From Methylothermaceae bacteria B42 (GTDB lineage: Bacteria > Pseudomonadota > Gammaproteobacteria > Methylococcales > Methylothermaceae): a DNA stretch of 64,000 bases. Of this stretch, positions 1 to 8,121 are shown piece by piece. The stretch's first letter is position 1. The number at the start of each line of letters is the position of its first letter. The notes below the pieces were generated by a model. The model searched no databases. It was not told where the DNA came from and saw only the letters and a list, made by a program, of their open reading frames with translations. Position numbers and translations under genes: made by a program. The stretch lies in contig LSNW01000005.1 of NCBI GenBank assembly GCA_001566965.1, positions 1 to 64,000 on the forward strand. Reading direction: 5' to 3'.

Positions 1-29
1 AATGCGTCACTATAACGTTGGGACATCGT

Positions 30-1340
30 TTAATTCCTCTGTTTTATAGAGGCGACAACTAGTCTGACGCAGGGGGGCACCGAACCGGGGTTCATTTCAA
101 AATGGTAAGGGGTGGGGATGAAGTCGAGGGGGTATTCCAGGGAAAGATCCTGCAAGGGTTCCTTGGATTGTACGTAGTCGTAAAGGTTGTCCGCCTGGAA
201 GGTTTGTTTATTCCAAGGGTCTTTGTTGAGGATGATCAAGGCTTCTTCCCGGCTGCAGTTGGAGGCCTTCCAAAAGAATAAAGTGGGGCTGTGGTCGTGA
301 CTGAGAACGTTGAGCGGGCCGTCTTCCTGAAAAACCTTGTGGCTGGCTTTGATCCGGTTAATCTGGCTGATGAAGCCGGTTAAATCAATATCCGTTGCTT
401 CCCAATCCTGCGGCGTGGTTTTGACCACGTGCAGGGGCTTTTCAAACCCGAATTCATAACCCATGGGCATCATCACGCCCGCGGAAAACAATGCGGCGAA
501 GGCGTAACGCTGTTTTAAAACGTCGACATTGTGTCCTGCCTCCTGGAACAACCTTGGGGTGTCATGGCTTTCCGGGAAGCTGATGGAGGGCACGAATTCC
601 CGGATCAGTTGATATTGTTCAATCAGCCAGGGGCTGCTGTAGTCCCACCACTTAGAGCTATTGAAAATATAATCGAACCCCGCCTGGGCGGTTTCCTTGG
701 TTTGATCGGCGGTGCAGCCCAGGGTTTCGGCGGCGAAAACCGTATCGGGGTACTTGGTTTTGATGTCGTGAATCAACCGCTGCCACCAGTCTTTTGGGAT
801 CTGATAAGCCGCATCGCAGCGGAATCCCTTAAACCCCAGGCCGATATAGTGCTCTACAATCTTGAGAAAATATCGATAAAGCACTTCCGGTTCGGCGGTA
901 TGCCGATGGTCGAAGCGGGCCAGATCGTACCATACGACTTTTTTGCCGTCTTCCATGCAGTAAGGATGCTCGATTTTGCCGCCACCATCCCGGGCGAACC
1001 ATTTGGGGTGTTTTTTCACTAATTCAGAATCCACGGCGCAGTGATTGATGACCAGATCAATCATAAAGCGGACGCCGTGTTTCTTTTCCCCCTTTTGAAT
1101 GACTTCTTTGATTTGGGTTTCCGGTTTTTTGCGGGAACGCTTGTTGACCAGCTTGGGATGGATAGCGAAATAATCGGCAATGGAATAGAGGCTGCCGGAA
1201 CGTCCGGGTTTCTGGATGGGATTGACAAAGATCCAGTCGAAACCCATAGCGGCGGCGCGTTCGATATGTTGGTCCCAGTGCTTGAATTCACCGGCCAGTA
1301 AAGGAAATAAATTATAGATTCTCATCAACGTTGTACCCAT
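30..1340 (-). CDS. GH13 alpha-amylase family glucan-active enzyme
   Basis: This 436-residue protein should hydrolyse or transfer alpha-1,4-glucan units in the cytoplasm. The four GH13 signature regions are visible: DLVINH (95-100), GFRCDAA with the nucleophile Asp176, the acid/base Glu205 in FAAETLG, and ESHDT with Asp260. The catalytic core resembles the GlgE/maltosyltransferase branch of GH13 more than secreted amylases, and there is no signal peptide. It is the last gene of the minus-strand glycogen cluster, separated from glgA by a palindromic repeat. The start could also be Met6 (position 1325). Exact specificity (amylase, maltosyltransferase, glucanotransferase) cannot be told from sequence alone. 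Confidence 0.85.
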   Translation of the reverse strand: MGTTLMRIYNLFPLLAGEFKHWDQHIERAAAMGFDWIFVNPIQKPGRSGSLYSIADYFAIHPKLVNKRSRKKPETQIKEVIQKGEKKHGVRFMIDLVINHCAVDSELVKKHPKWFARDGGGKIEHPYCMEDGKKVVWYDLARFDHRHTAEPEVLYRYFLKIVEHYIGLGFKGFRCDAAYQIPKDWWQRLIHDIKTKYPDTVFAAETLGCTADQTKETAQAGFDYIFNSSKWWDYSSPWLIEQYQLIREFVPSISFPESHDTPRLFQEAGHNVDVLKQRYAFAALFSAGVMMPMGYEFGFEKPLHVVKTTPQDWEATDIDLTGFISQINRIKASHKVFQEDGPLNVLSHDHSPTLFFWKASNCSREEALIILNKDPWNKQTFQADNLYDYVQSKEPLQDLSLEYPLDFIPTPYHFEMNPGSVPPCVRLVVASIKQRN

Positions 1341-1361
1341 CCGTTCAAGTGATAGATCATT

Positions 1362-1461
1362 GGGTTTCGGGGATTTAGCTGAAAAGCGTGCGCGCCCTCA
1401 GGAAAGGGTTTATGGCGTCCCTGAAGGCCGTCCCCGATGTCCACGAAGCAAGGAACCCGGA
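1362..1461. repeat. Dispersed palindromic element, copy 1 (divergent)
   Basis: The spacer between glgA and the GH13 gene holds short inverted arms (TCGGGGA at 1367-1373 against TCCCCGA at 1431-1437; GGGTT against GGAACCC further out). Between them lies a core reading CCTCAGGAAAGGGTTTATGG followed by CGTCCCTGA. The core matches those of the copies at 28.4, 31.4 and 40.8 kb. This is the weakest member of the family seen here. Confidence 0.5.
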
Positions 1462-3381
1462 TTATTTATCCCGAATATATTCGTAGATATTGAGATAGTG
1501 TTGCCCGGGATGTTTCCAGGAATAGTCATAGCGCATGGCATTGCGGATCAGCTCGCGGAAATGCTCCGGATACTGATAATAACAAGCGATGGCACGGGAC
1601 AGGGCAGACTCGATGCCGCCATAGTCATAGTCGTTGAAGACGTAGCCGTTACGCTCATGCAAGGGCTTGTCGTGGGCATAATCCTTGTCGAAGACAGTAT
1701 CGGCCAGACCACCGACGGCACGGACAATGGGAATGGTGCCGTAACGCATGGCGATCAATTGGGTCAGCCCGCAAGGCTCGAACAAACTGGGCACCACAAT
1801 CATATCCGCTCCGGCATAGATCAAGTGGGCCAAATCCTCGTCAAAGCCGATTTCCAGATGGCAGTCGGGAGAATCGTTGAGGTGGCGCTTGAGTTCCCAG
1901 AAATAATTGTTGATTTCCATGTCAGGGCTGGAACCCAACAGCACGAACTGGGCATTGTTGTTCAAAGCATAGAACAAAGCGTGGCGGACCAGATCGAGCC
2001 CCTTTTGCGGGTCCAGCCGGCCAATGAAGGCGATAATCGGCTTTTCATTGTCCGCCAGCAACAGCCGGTGCCGCAAGGCCCGTTTGTTGTCGTATTTCTT
2101 ATCGATGGAATCTACGTTGTAGTGAACAGGAATATGGGAGTCGATTTCCGGGTTCCAAACATCGTAATCAATCCCGTTCACAATCCCGCCGTATTTGTGC
2201 TGGTGGGTCTGTAGCGTCGGTTCCAATCCGAATCCCTGGCCGCCGTGCATGGTTTCTCCGGCATAGCGGGGAGAAACGGTGGTGACAAAATTGGAATAAA
2301 CGATGCCACCCTTCATGATATTCAGAGCATGGGGAATATGGTTGTCGAGCAGGCGATCCGGGTGAAAATAATACTCGGGCCGGTGCAGTCCGGTAGCCGC
2401 CAGCAGAAAATCTCCGGTGATGCCTTGATGTTTGAAATTATGGATCGTAAAGCAAACCCGCGGATGGATCATCCCCAAATGCTGATAGATTTCGTAGAGG
2501 AATACCGGCACCAGCGCGGTTTGCCAGTCATGGCAGTGAATGATGTCCGGGTGCTTGCCGGATTTGTATAAAAATTCCATGGCCGCCCGGGAGAAAAAGG
2601 CAAACCGTAATATATCGTCGTCAAAGCCATAAATCGAACCCCGGTTGAAAAAATTGTCCTGGGAGTGGGGTTCGATAAAAAAACATTTACGGCCGTGGAC
2701 AAATCCAAACCAAACGGTGCAATGGATATGCCCGTCGTACCACGGTACCCAGAGGTCTTCCATGGTGACATACAGCTCCCAAATATGGTCGTACCGCATG
2801 CAATCGTATTTGGGCAGAATGATTTCCACGTGGTTGCCGCGCAGTTCCAGCTCCCGGCTGAGTCCCATGACCACATCGGCAAGCCCGCCCACTTTTGCCA
2901 GAGGGGCCAATTCCGGCGTGATTTGTACGATATACATAGGCGGATACTGTGGTCCTGGAGGCGGTTCGTGATGTTCGGGTTGCGGCGCCGGTGTTTCTTC
3001 CGCGGGAGGTTCCTGGGGAATGGGCGGGGCGACCGATTCGGCGGCTTCCACAGGTTCAGGCGTGGGCGCCAGCGGGGTTTCTGGCTCTGGATACTCTGGC
3101 TTTTTCTCTTCTTTTTTGGTGACAGGTTCTGCCTGCGGAGCAGGTGTAATTTCCCCGGCCGGCTTTTGTTCTGCTTTTTCTTTTGAGCTGACCGCCTCTT
3201 TGCTTTCCTCAGACGGGGCTTTTTTTTCTTCCTCAGGTTTTTGAGGGGGAACCAAGAGCGCTTTTCCCTTACCTGTTTCCTCCGGCTTTCGCTTCGGCGC
3301 AACAGACTTCTTTGGCGTGGTGGCTTTCTTTTTGCCAGACGGTTTGGACGAGGTGTTTTTATCTGAGCGTTTTTTTACCAT
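1462..3381 (-). CDS. glgA: Glycogen synthase (GT5) with long Lys/Pro/Glu-rich N-terminal extension
   Basis: Transfers glucose from ADP-glucose to the growing alpha-1,4-glucan in the cytoplasm. The GT5 core begins at Met149 (MYIVQITPELAPLAKVGGLA); the ADP-glucose-binding KVGGL is at 163-167, and the C-terminal GT-B half carries FEPCGLTQ and VRAVGGLADT. The core is of normal length (about 490 residues), but residues 1-148 form a low-complexity segment very rich in Lys, Pro, Glu and Ala, absent from typical GlgA. Met149 has no good ribosome-binding site in front of it, which favours the long form. Thirty bases separate it from the upstream GH57 gene, so it is probably co-transcribed. Identity of the enzyme is firm; the role of the extension is unknown. 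Confidence 0.93.
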   Translation of the reverse strand: MVKKRSDKNTSSKPSGKKKATTPKKSVAPKRKPEETGKGKALLVPPQKPEEEKKAPSEESKEAVSSKEKAEQKPAGEITPAPQAEPVTKKEEKKPEYPEPETPLAPTPEPVEAAESVAPPIPQEPPAEETPAPQPEHHEPPPGPQYPPMYIVQITPELAPLAKVGGLADVVMGLSRELELRGNHVEIILPKYDCMRYDHIWELYVTMEDLWVPWYDGHIHCTVWFGFVHGRKCFFIEPHSQDNFFNRGSIYGFDDDILRFAFFSRAAMEFLYKSGKHPDIIHCHDWQTALVPVFLYEIYQHLGMIHPRVCFTIHNFKHQGITGDFLLAATGLHRPEYYFHPDRLLDNHIPHALNIMKGGIVYSNFVTTVSPRYAGETMHGGQGFGLEPTLQTHQHKYGGIVNGIDYDVWNPEIDSHIPVHYNVDSIDKKYDNKRALRHRLLLADNEKPIIAFIGRLDPQKGLDLVRHALFYALNNNAQFVLLGSSPDMEINNYFWELKRHLNDSPDCHLEIGFDEDLAHLIYAGADMIVVPSLFEPCGLTQLIAMRYGTIPIVRAVGGLADTVFDKDYAHDKPLHERNGYVFNDYDYGGIESALSRAIACYYQYPEHFRELIRNAMRYDYSWKHPGQHYLNIYEYIRDK

Positions 3382-3413
3382 ATCAAGTACTTCAAGATGA
3401 GAAGGATAAAAAG

Positions 3414-5012
3414 CTAGCTATGTTTTGGACAGTAATCGCGGAAATCCAGGTCAGGAAAAATAGCATCCATGGTTTCCAGCGCCACCAGATAACGTTCGTT
3501 AATTCGATGATTCCTGATGGCATCCATGAGGTAATTAAACCTAGCCAAATGGTCGGTAATCCGCTTGTTGGCGTAGTCAACCGTGGTTCCCGATTGCATT
3601 ATAAACGGCCAGTCCGAACCTTGAGCAAGTAAAAGTGAACGGGCCGCCTGGTCTAGGGCTCTTTCTAGCCATGGCGGGTTCGATTTGTCCCGCCATTGGC
3701 AAGCAACGGCTTCCAGTTCCGATTCGGCCTTATGCAGCAACGGGTAAATCCAATCATTGGTATCATTGATCCAAAAGCTGGAATAACCCTGACCGCCCCA
3801 ACTAGAAGCAGAAGGGGTAGCAACCGGATGGTCAGGAAATGCCTTCAAATAGTCGCCGCAAGTAGCCAACTGGGGGCCGTCAGGATTGGTGGCGGCTTGT
3901 CTCAATACCGCTTCCAGCCAGACAGGGCCTTCGAACCACCAATGCCCGAACAGCTCGGCATCGTAGGGGGCGACGAGGACGGGCGGAATTTCCATGCTCT
4001 CAGACAACTTTTCGATTTGGCGCTGGCGTTTTTGTAGAAAATCCACGGCGTGGAGGCGGGCCTTTTCTCTGGCCCTTTGCGGCTCATAAACCGCTTTTGG
4101 CCGGTCACCGCCTGTAACCCGATAATACTTGATGCCGGTATTGATGCGGATTTTTCCTTCCGGCAAACAAGGCGCCAGATATCCCAGATCGAGATCAAAA
4201 CCGATATCCCGATAATATTCCCGGTAGTCGAAGTCGCCAGGATAACCTTCCTGGGCGCTCCAGACCTGACGCGAGGATTCGGGGTCGCGGCCGAAGGCCA
4301 TGACCCCATTACCGCAGTCCAAGGGCTCGTAAACCTCGCATCTCGGCCTTTGGCTGGCGTGCAGAATGCCATGGGTATCAACAAAGAAATAGCTGATGCC
4401 GGCTTCCAGTAAAAGCGATTCCAGTCCGGGATAATAGCCGCACTCGGGCAACCAGAAGCCTTGGGGGAGTGCCCCAAAATACGATTCAAAGGTTTGCAGG
4501 CCGATTTGAATTTGATTGCGCACCGCGGTGTCGCTGACGCTTAGCAGGGGCAAAAATCCGTGGGTAGCCGCAGTGGTGAGCAATTCAAGATTGCCCACTT
4601 GTTGGTGTTTTCTGAAGACGGAAAGCAGATCTCCATGATAGCGTTCTTGAAAATTTTGGAGCGTCTTAGAGAAAAGGCGATGGTAAAACCGGGCCAGATT
4701 GTGCATGGCCGGATCACCCTTGGTTCTTGCGATTTCCTTTTCCGCCAAATCAATAAGATTTTGCAAATAAATAATATACCGGCTCTGAAGAAGCTCATCC
4801 GCGAGCATGGTAATCAGGGTTGGCGACAAGGAAAGGCTCAGGCGGAATGGAATACTATCTTCCAGGAGACGTTCGAACACTTGGAGCAAAGGCAGATAAC
4901 ATTCAGTTATTGCCTCAAACAACCATCTTTCCTCAAGGAAATCACCAGCTTCCGGATGACGAACATAAGGTAAATGCGCGTGAAGGACGAGGCAAAGAAA
5001 GCCTTTTTTCAT
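3414..5012 (-). CDS. GH57 / DUF1957 1,4-alpha-glucan branching-type enzyme
   Basis: A 532-residue glycoside hydrolase family 57 protein of the DUF1957 type, in which the characterised members are alpha-1,4-glucan branching enzymes. Visible motifs are HAHLPYVRHPE (11-21), WLPECGYYPG with the nucleophile Glu190, and PYDAELFGHWWFEGP with the acid Asp351. The C-terminal helical DUF1957 region follows. It starts inside the stop of the DUF4912 gene (ATGA overlap) and lies just upstream of glgA, which fits a role in building branched glycogen. No glgB-type GH13 branching enzyme is seen in the window, so this may be a main or accessory brancher. Confidence 0.88.
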   Translation of the reverse strand: MKKGFLCLVLHAHLPYVRHPEAGDFLEERWLFEAITECYLPLLQVFERLLEDSIPFRLSLSLSPTLITMLADELLQSRYIIYLQNLIDLAEKEIARTKGDPAMHNLARFYHRLFSKTLQNFQERYHGDLLSVFRKHQQVGNLELLTTAATHGFLPLLSVSDTAVRNQIQIGLQTFESYFGALPQGFWLPECGYYPGLESLLLEAGISYFFVDTHGILHASQRPRCEVYEPLDCGNGVMAFGRDPESSRQVWSAQEGYPGDFDYREYYRDIGFDLDLGYLAPCLPEGKIRINTGIKYYRVTGGDRPKAVYEPQRAREKARLHAVDFLQKRQRQIEKLSESMEIPPVLVAPYDAELFGHWWFEGPVWLEAVLRQAATNPDGPQLATCGDYLKAFPDHPVATPSASSWGGQGYSSFWINDTNDWIYPLLHKAESELEAVACQWRDKSNPPWLERALDQAARSLLLAQGSDWPFIMQSGTTVDYANKRITDHLARFNYLMDAIRNHRINERYLVALETMDAIFPDLDFRDYCPKHS

Positions 5013-5755
5013 AGGCGGGAAGCATTGATTCCCTGACCGGATTGAGACTTTTCTTGGTGACCGGTTATTTCCTGGGATGGGTTTTCCAAACTCATAGCGA
5101 TCCTTTTTTGACGTAATGCAGCCCGAATTTCCGCATCGATGCTTTCTTCGTCATACGGGTTAATTGGCAATTTCATTTCCCGGGGTGCGGGAAGCAAATC
5201 CAATACCTTTAGCATATTTTTGCCCGCAAGGGTTTTTTTGATTTCGGCGTCGATGAGGGCTTCGTCATAGAAGATTTTGTCTTCTTCTGAAACTTCCAGC
5301 CGCGTCTTCCGACGGGGCAAATCCCCCTGGACCACTGTCAATCTAGCTCTGGGTACATGAATGGTATTGGAGACTGCAAAGGCAGTGAATTTATGCTCGG
5401 CCCGTATGCCTATTTCAACGAGGTACCAGGTATCATCTATGAGCAGAGTAATCTTTTTACTTTTGGAAAACGGCTTCAAACCTATATCAAACCACAGCTT
5501 TGACTTAGAAGGTTTTTTAACGCCGTCCGGCAACCAATGCACTCTAAGCACGAACTTGCCTCGTTTTAGCAAAGCCGCTTTGTCATCGGCCAACGCCCAG
5601 TAGGCGTGCAGGTGATAAGGGTCTACCGGCAATATCACGATTTCTGTCGTCTTAGAGAAATAAGCCGGTGCGTATTTTTGCGAGATCTCGTCACCAATTG
5701 CTTTCATTTCTTGGGGTGAGAGGGATTTGCTAGAAGGACACTCCATTGATGGCAA
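5009..5755 (-). CDS. DUF4912 domain protein
   Basis: A 248-residue soluble protein recognised as DUF4912 by its core around residues 30-140, including ILPVDPYHLHAYWAL and a following beta-rich stretch. DUF4912 proteins commonly sit beside GH57 and glycogen genes in bacteria; their biochemical role is not established. The C-terminal third has two similar segments (YDEALIDAEIKKTLAG and YDEESIDAEIRAALRQ), an internal duplication of a short acidic helix. It is the first gene of the cluster and overlaps the GH57 start by four bases. A partner or regulatory role with the GH57 enzyme is inference. Confidence 0.75.
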   Translation of the reverse strand: MPSMECPSSKSLSPQEMKAIGDEISQKYAPAYFSKTTEIVILPVDPYHLHAYWALADDKAALLKRGKFVLRVHWLPDGVKKPSKSKLWFDIGLKPFSKSKKITLLIDDTWYLVEIGIRAEHKFTAFAVSNTIHVPRARLTVVQGDLPRRKTRLEVSEEDKIFYDEALIDAEIKKTLAGKNMLKVLDLLPAPREMKLPINPYDEESIDAEIRAALRQKRIAMSLENPSQEITGHQEKSQSGQGINASRL

Positions 5756-5931
5756 CTTCTTTATTCAAAATTTTTTTCCTTCCATATTACCCTACGCGGT
5801 AACAATTCAAAATTGGCTGATTCAGTAATTGCGTGAACATCGCCATATCGGGTTTCATCAAATTTGCAGTCCCGCCAACAATATAAGAAACTTCCCCGCC
5901 ACAACCTTTCATCCTCAGGAGATTAATCACC

Positions 5932-6792
5932 ATGCTAAATAATCAGGAATGGTTCACGGAAATTGACGAAGACAACCACAGCGCCTTTTCCCTCAAAATC
6001 AGGCGCAAACTACATGAAGAGCAGACCCGATTCCAGAAAATCGAGATCTATGAAACCGAAGGTTTCGGCAATTTGATGGTGATTGATGGATTCATCATGC
6101 TGTCGAGCCGGGACAATTTTCTTTATCACGAGATGATGACTCACCCTGTCCTCTTTTCCCATTCCCATCCCAAAGATGTATGGATCATCGGCGGCGGCGA
6201 TTGCGGCAGCTTGCAAGAAATTCTGAAGCACCCAGAGGTAAAATCGGCCATTCAAATCGAAATTGACGAGCGAGTCACCCGGCTGTCTGAACAGTATTTC
6301 CCGGAACTTTGCCAAGCTAATGGCGATCCCCGGGCGCAATTGAAGTTTGAAGATGGCATCCGCTGGGTTGAAGAAGCCCGAGGCAACTGCGTTGACGTCA
6401 TTATTGTGGACAGCACCGATCCGTTGGGACCTGGAGAAGGTTTATTCACCGAAAGGTTTTACCGCAATTGCCTGCGTTGCCTGCGGCCCGAAGGGCTGCT
6501 CATTCAGCAAAGCGAGTCTCCCCTGTTCCACCCCCATATCCTGCATCCCATGCGCAAGGCTATGAAGTCCGCAGGATTCAAAGAACTTCACACCTTGTTT
6601 TTTCCTCAACCTGTGTATCCATCCGGCTGGTGGAGCGGGACGATGGCTTGCACAGACAGCCTTGGCAAATTGAGAGAGGAAGATCTACGCAACAAGCCCT
6701 TTTCCACTCGATATTACAATGAGCATACCCACCACGCGGCTTTTGCGGCGCCTGATTTCTTTCTCGAAAATATTGAGCAACTGGAAAACTAA
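5932..6792 (+). CDS. speE: Spermidine synthase (polyamine aminopropyltransferase)
   Basis: Transfers an aminopropyl group from decarboxylated S-adenosylmethionine to putrescine to make spermidine. The 286-residue protein has the N-terminal beta domain followed by a Rossmann methyltransferase-like fold with GGGDCGSLQE, IEIDERV and the catalytic DSTDPLGPGEGLF. The length is normal for SpeE. An AGGAG ribosome-binding site (5917-5921) lies ten bases before the ATG. It is monocistronic: the preceding operon runs the other way and the next gene is convergent. No S-adenosylmethionine decarboxylase gene is seen nearby. Confidence 0.93.
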   Translation: MLNNQEWFTEIDEDNHSAFSLKIRRKLHEEQTRFQKIEIYETEGFGNLMVIDGFIMLSSRDNFLYHEMMTHPVLFSHSHPKDVWIIGGGDCGSLQEILKHPEVKSAIQIEIDERVTRLSEQYFPELCQANGDPRAQLKFEDGIRWVEEARGNCVDVIIVDSTDPLGPGEGLFTERFYRNCLRCLRPEGLLIQQSESPLFHPHILHPMRKAMKSAGFKELHTLFFPQPVYPSGWWSGTMACTDSLGKLREEDLRNKPFSTRYYNEHTHHAAFAAPDFFLENIEQLEN

Positions 6793-6934
6793 AGGCGTGA
6801 GAACCAGGTAAGGCTCCACGGGGCTGTCGATGACGTGTTTTTGGCAGGGAGAACAAAACATGGACATATCTATTGCACTTTCCGGAACAGCCCCATGAAA
6901 CCATTCCGATACGACCAGACAGTGAGCAAAAGAC

Positions 6935-6954
6935 GGGCAGGCAACCACCTGCCC
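6935..6954 (-). terminator. Rho-independent terminator of the cytochrome c gene
   Basis: A perfect 7-bp stem (GGGCAGG / CCTGCCC) with a six-base loop lies 14 bases after the cytochrome gene's stop codon. On the minus strand it is followed after GTC by a short T run. Confidence 0.55.
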
Positions 6955-6967
6955 ATTCAGGATAATT

Positions 6968-7300
6968 TCAGGGACAGGGTTTCAAACTAGAATAATAGGC
7001 TGCGAGATTGGCGATGTCTTCATCGCTAAGGCCCGCAGCCATACCGTTCATTAGTTGCGCGGTACGGGTTTTATCTTTATACGCTTTTAATGCTTTAACA
7101 ATATAGGCTTCTTTTTGGCCCGCCAGGTTGGGATAGGAAGTGCCCGCGGCGCTGATTCCGTTGGCACCATGGCAACCTACACAACCCTTGGACTGGCTAA
7201 TTTGTTTGCCTGCTTCCGCATCGGCGGCCAAAACGGGAAATTGACACACAGCCATTACAGAAAACAACGTTATGCTGATTAAAAATTTATACTTTTTCAT
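6968..7300 (-). CDS. Periplasmic c-type cytochrome, class I, c553/c5-like
   Basis: A small electron-transfer haem protein of 110 residues. A Sec signal peptide (about 1-25, ending VLAADA) exports it to the periplasm. The single haem-binding site is CVGCH (Cys40, Cys43, His44), and [12 protein letters not shown] supplies a probable axial Met. Mature size of about 85 residues fits the c553 / cytochrome c5 group. A strong GGAGG ribosome-binding site (about 7304-7311) precedes the ATG. It is transcribed away from the MarR-type gene, sharing a 204-bp divergent control region, so the regulator may control it. Its redox partner cannot be told. Confidence 0.9.
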   Translation of the reverse strand: MKKYKFLISITLFSVMAVCQFPVLAADAEAGKQISQSKGCVGCHGANGISAAGTSYPNLAGQKEAYIVKALKAYKDKTRTAQLMNGMAAGLSDEDIANLAAYYSSLKPCP

Positions 7301-7504
7301 TTACTCCTCCCTTCTTGCATTAAGGCACTGTACAGATCACCAAATCTATAAAGCATTGTCAATCTTTCGGCAACCAATTTTGGCATTTAGACAAGCCCAT
7401 TGTGAAGATAATGAATATTACTTGCTTTCCGGCTCGGTAGCTCAAAAAGACATCAAGCCAAAAGGTTATTATTCCTATAAATTCAATATGTTATATGAGA
7501 CATT

Positions 7505-8086
7505 ATGACAGCTTTTAAAACTTATCATTATCTCGAGCGACTTGGAAACTTGATCCGGGCAGAAGCTAGAAAAACTAAAGCTAAGTTGCAACCCGTGCAA
7601 CTGGAAATGCTGCACTACTTGAATATTTGTAACCGTTACAGTGATACACCCGCCGCTATTACTGAATATTTGGGGCTTACCAAAGGCACAGTTTCGCAGT
7701 CCCTTAGCGTACTGGAAAGCAAGGGGTACCTGAGCAAAACCATTGATAAAAAAGATCGCCGCGTCGTGCATTTAAAGTTAACCAAGAAAGGGCGGGATAT
7801 ATTAGCCGGCAGCCTGCCCCCCAAAGTATTAACCATGGGTTTAGAAAGGTTGCCGCCGCAGCAACACGCGCAAATTATTGACAGCTTGCACCATTTGCTC
7901 AGTGCAATGCAGGAATCCCACGGGCTTAAAACCTTTGGCGAATGCAGGACTTGTCACAGATTAAACCGCGATGAAAACGGCTATTCCTGCCAGCTGACCG
8001 GTCAAACGCTTCGCGAGGAAGAAACTGAACTTATTTGCCGGGAACATTTGACGCCCAAGCCCCCGGCAACCAATAAAGTAGCCTGA
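7505..8086 (+). CDS. MarR-family transcriptional regulator with C-terminal Cys motif
   Basis: A 193-residue winged-helix regulator. The DNA-binding core spans about residues 30-100: recognition helix region around TPAAITEYLGLTKGTVSQSLSVL and wing DKKDRRVVHLKL. Beyond the usual MarR length there is a C-terminal extension of about 45 residues with CRTCH (147-151), Cys162 and Cys178, a likely Zn, Fe-S or thiol-switch site. The gene faces away from the cytochrome c gene, the usual arrangement for a regulator and its target. Family assignment is firm; the ligand and the meaning of the cysteines are inference. Confidence 0.85.
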   Translation: MTAFKTYHYLERLGNLIRAEARKTKAKLQPVQLEMLHYLNICNRYSDTPAAITEYLGLTKGTVSQSLSVLESKGYLSKTIDKKDRRVVHLKLTKKGRDILAGSLPPKVLTMGLERLPPQQHAQIIDSLHHLLSAMQESHGLKTFGECRTCHRLNRDENGYSCQLTGQTLREEETELICREHLTPKPPATNKVA

Positions 8087-8121
8087 TCCCCCTCCGATAA
8101 CGAAGGGGGGACCTTCCTTTA

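Noticed and set aside
1360-2214. A 284-codon plus-strand frame opposite glgA
   Set aside because: Shadow of the glycogen synthase gene; the opposite frame carries the GT5 motifs.
2469-3302. A 277-codon frame overlapping the GlgA N-terminal extension
   Set aside because: Arg/Lys-rich reading of the same repeats in another frame; it ends inside the conserved GT5 core, which belongs to glgA.
6685-6948. An 87-codon minus-strand frame with CxxC after speE
   Set aside because: Begins inside the terminator hairpin of the cytochrome gene and mostly overlaps speE.
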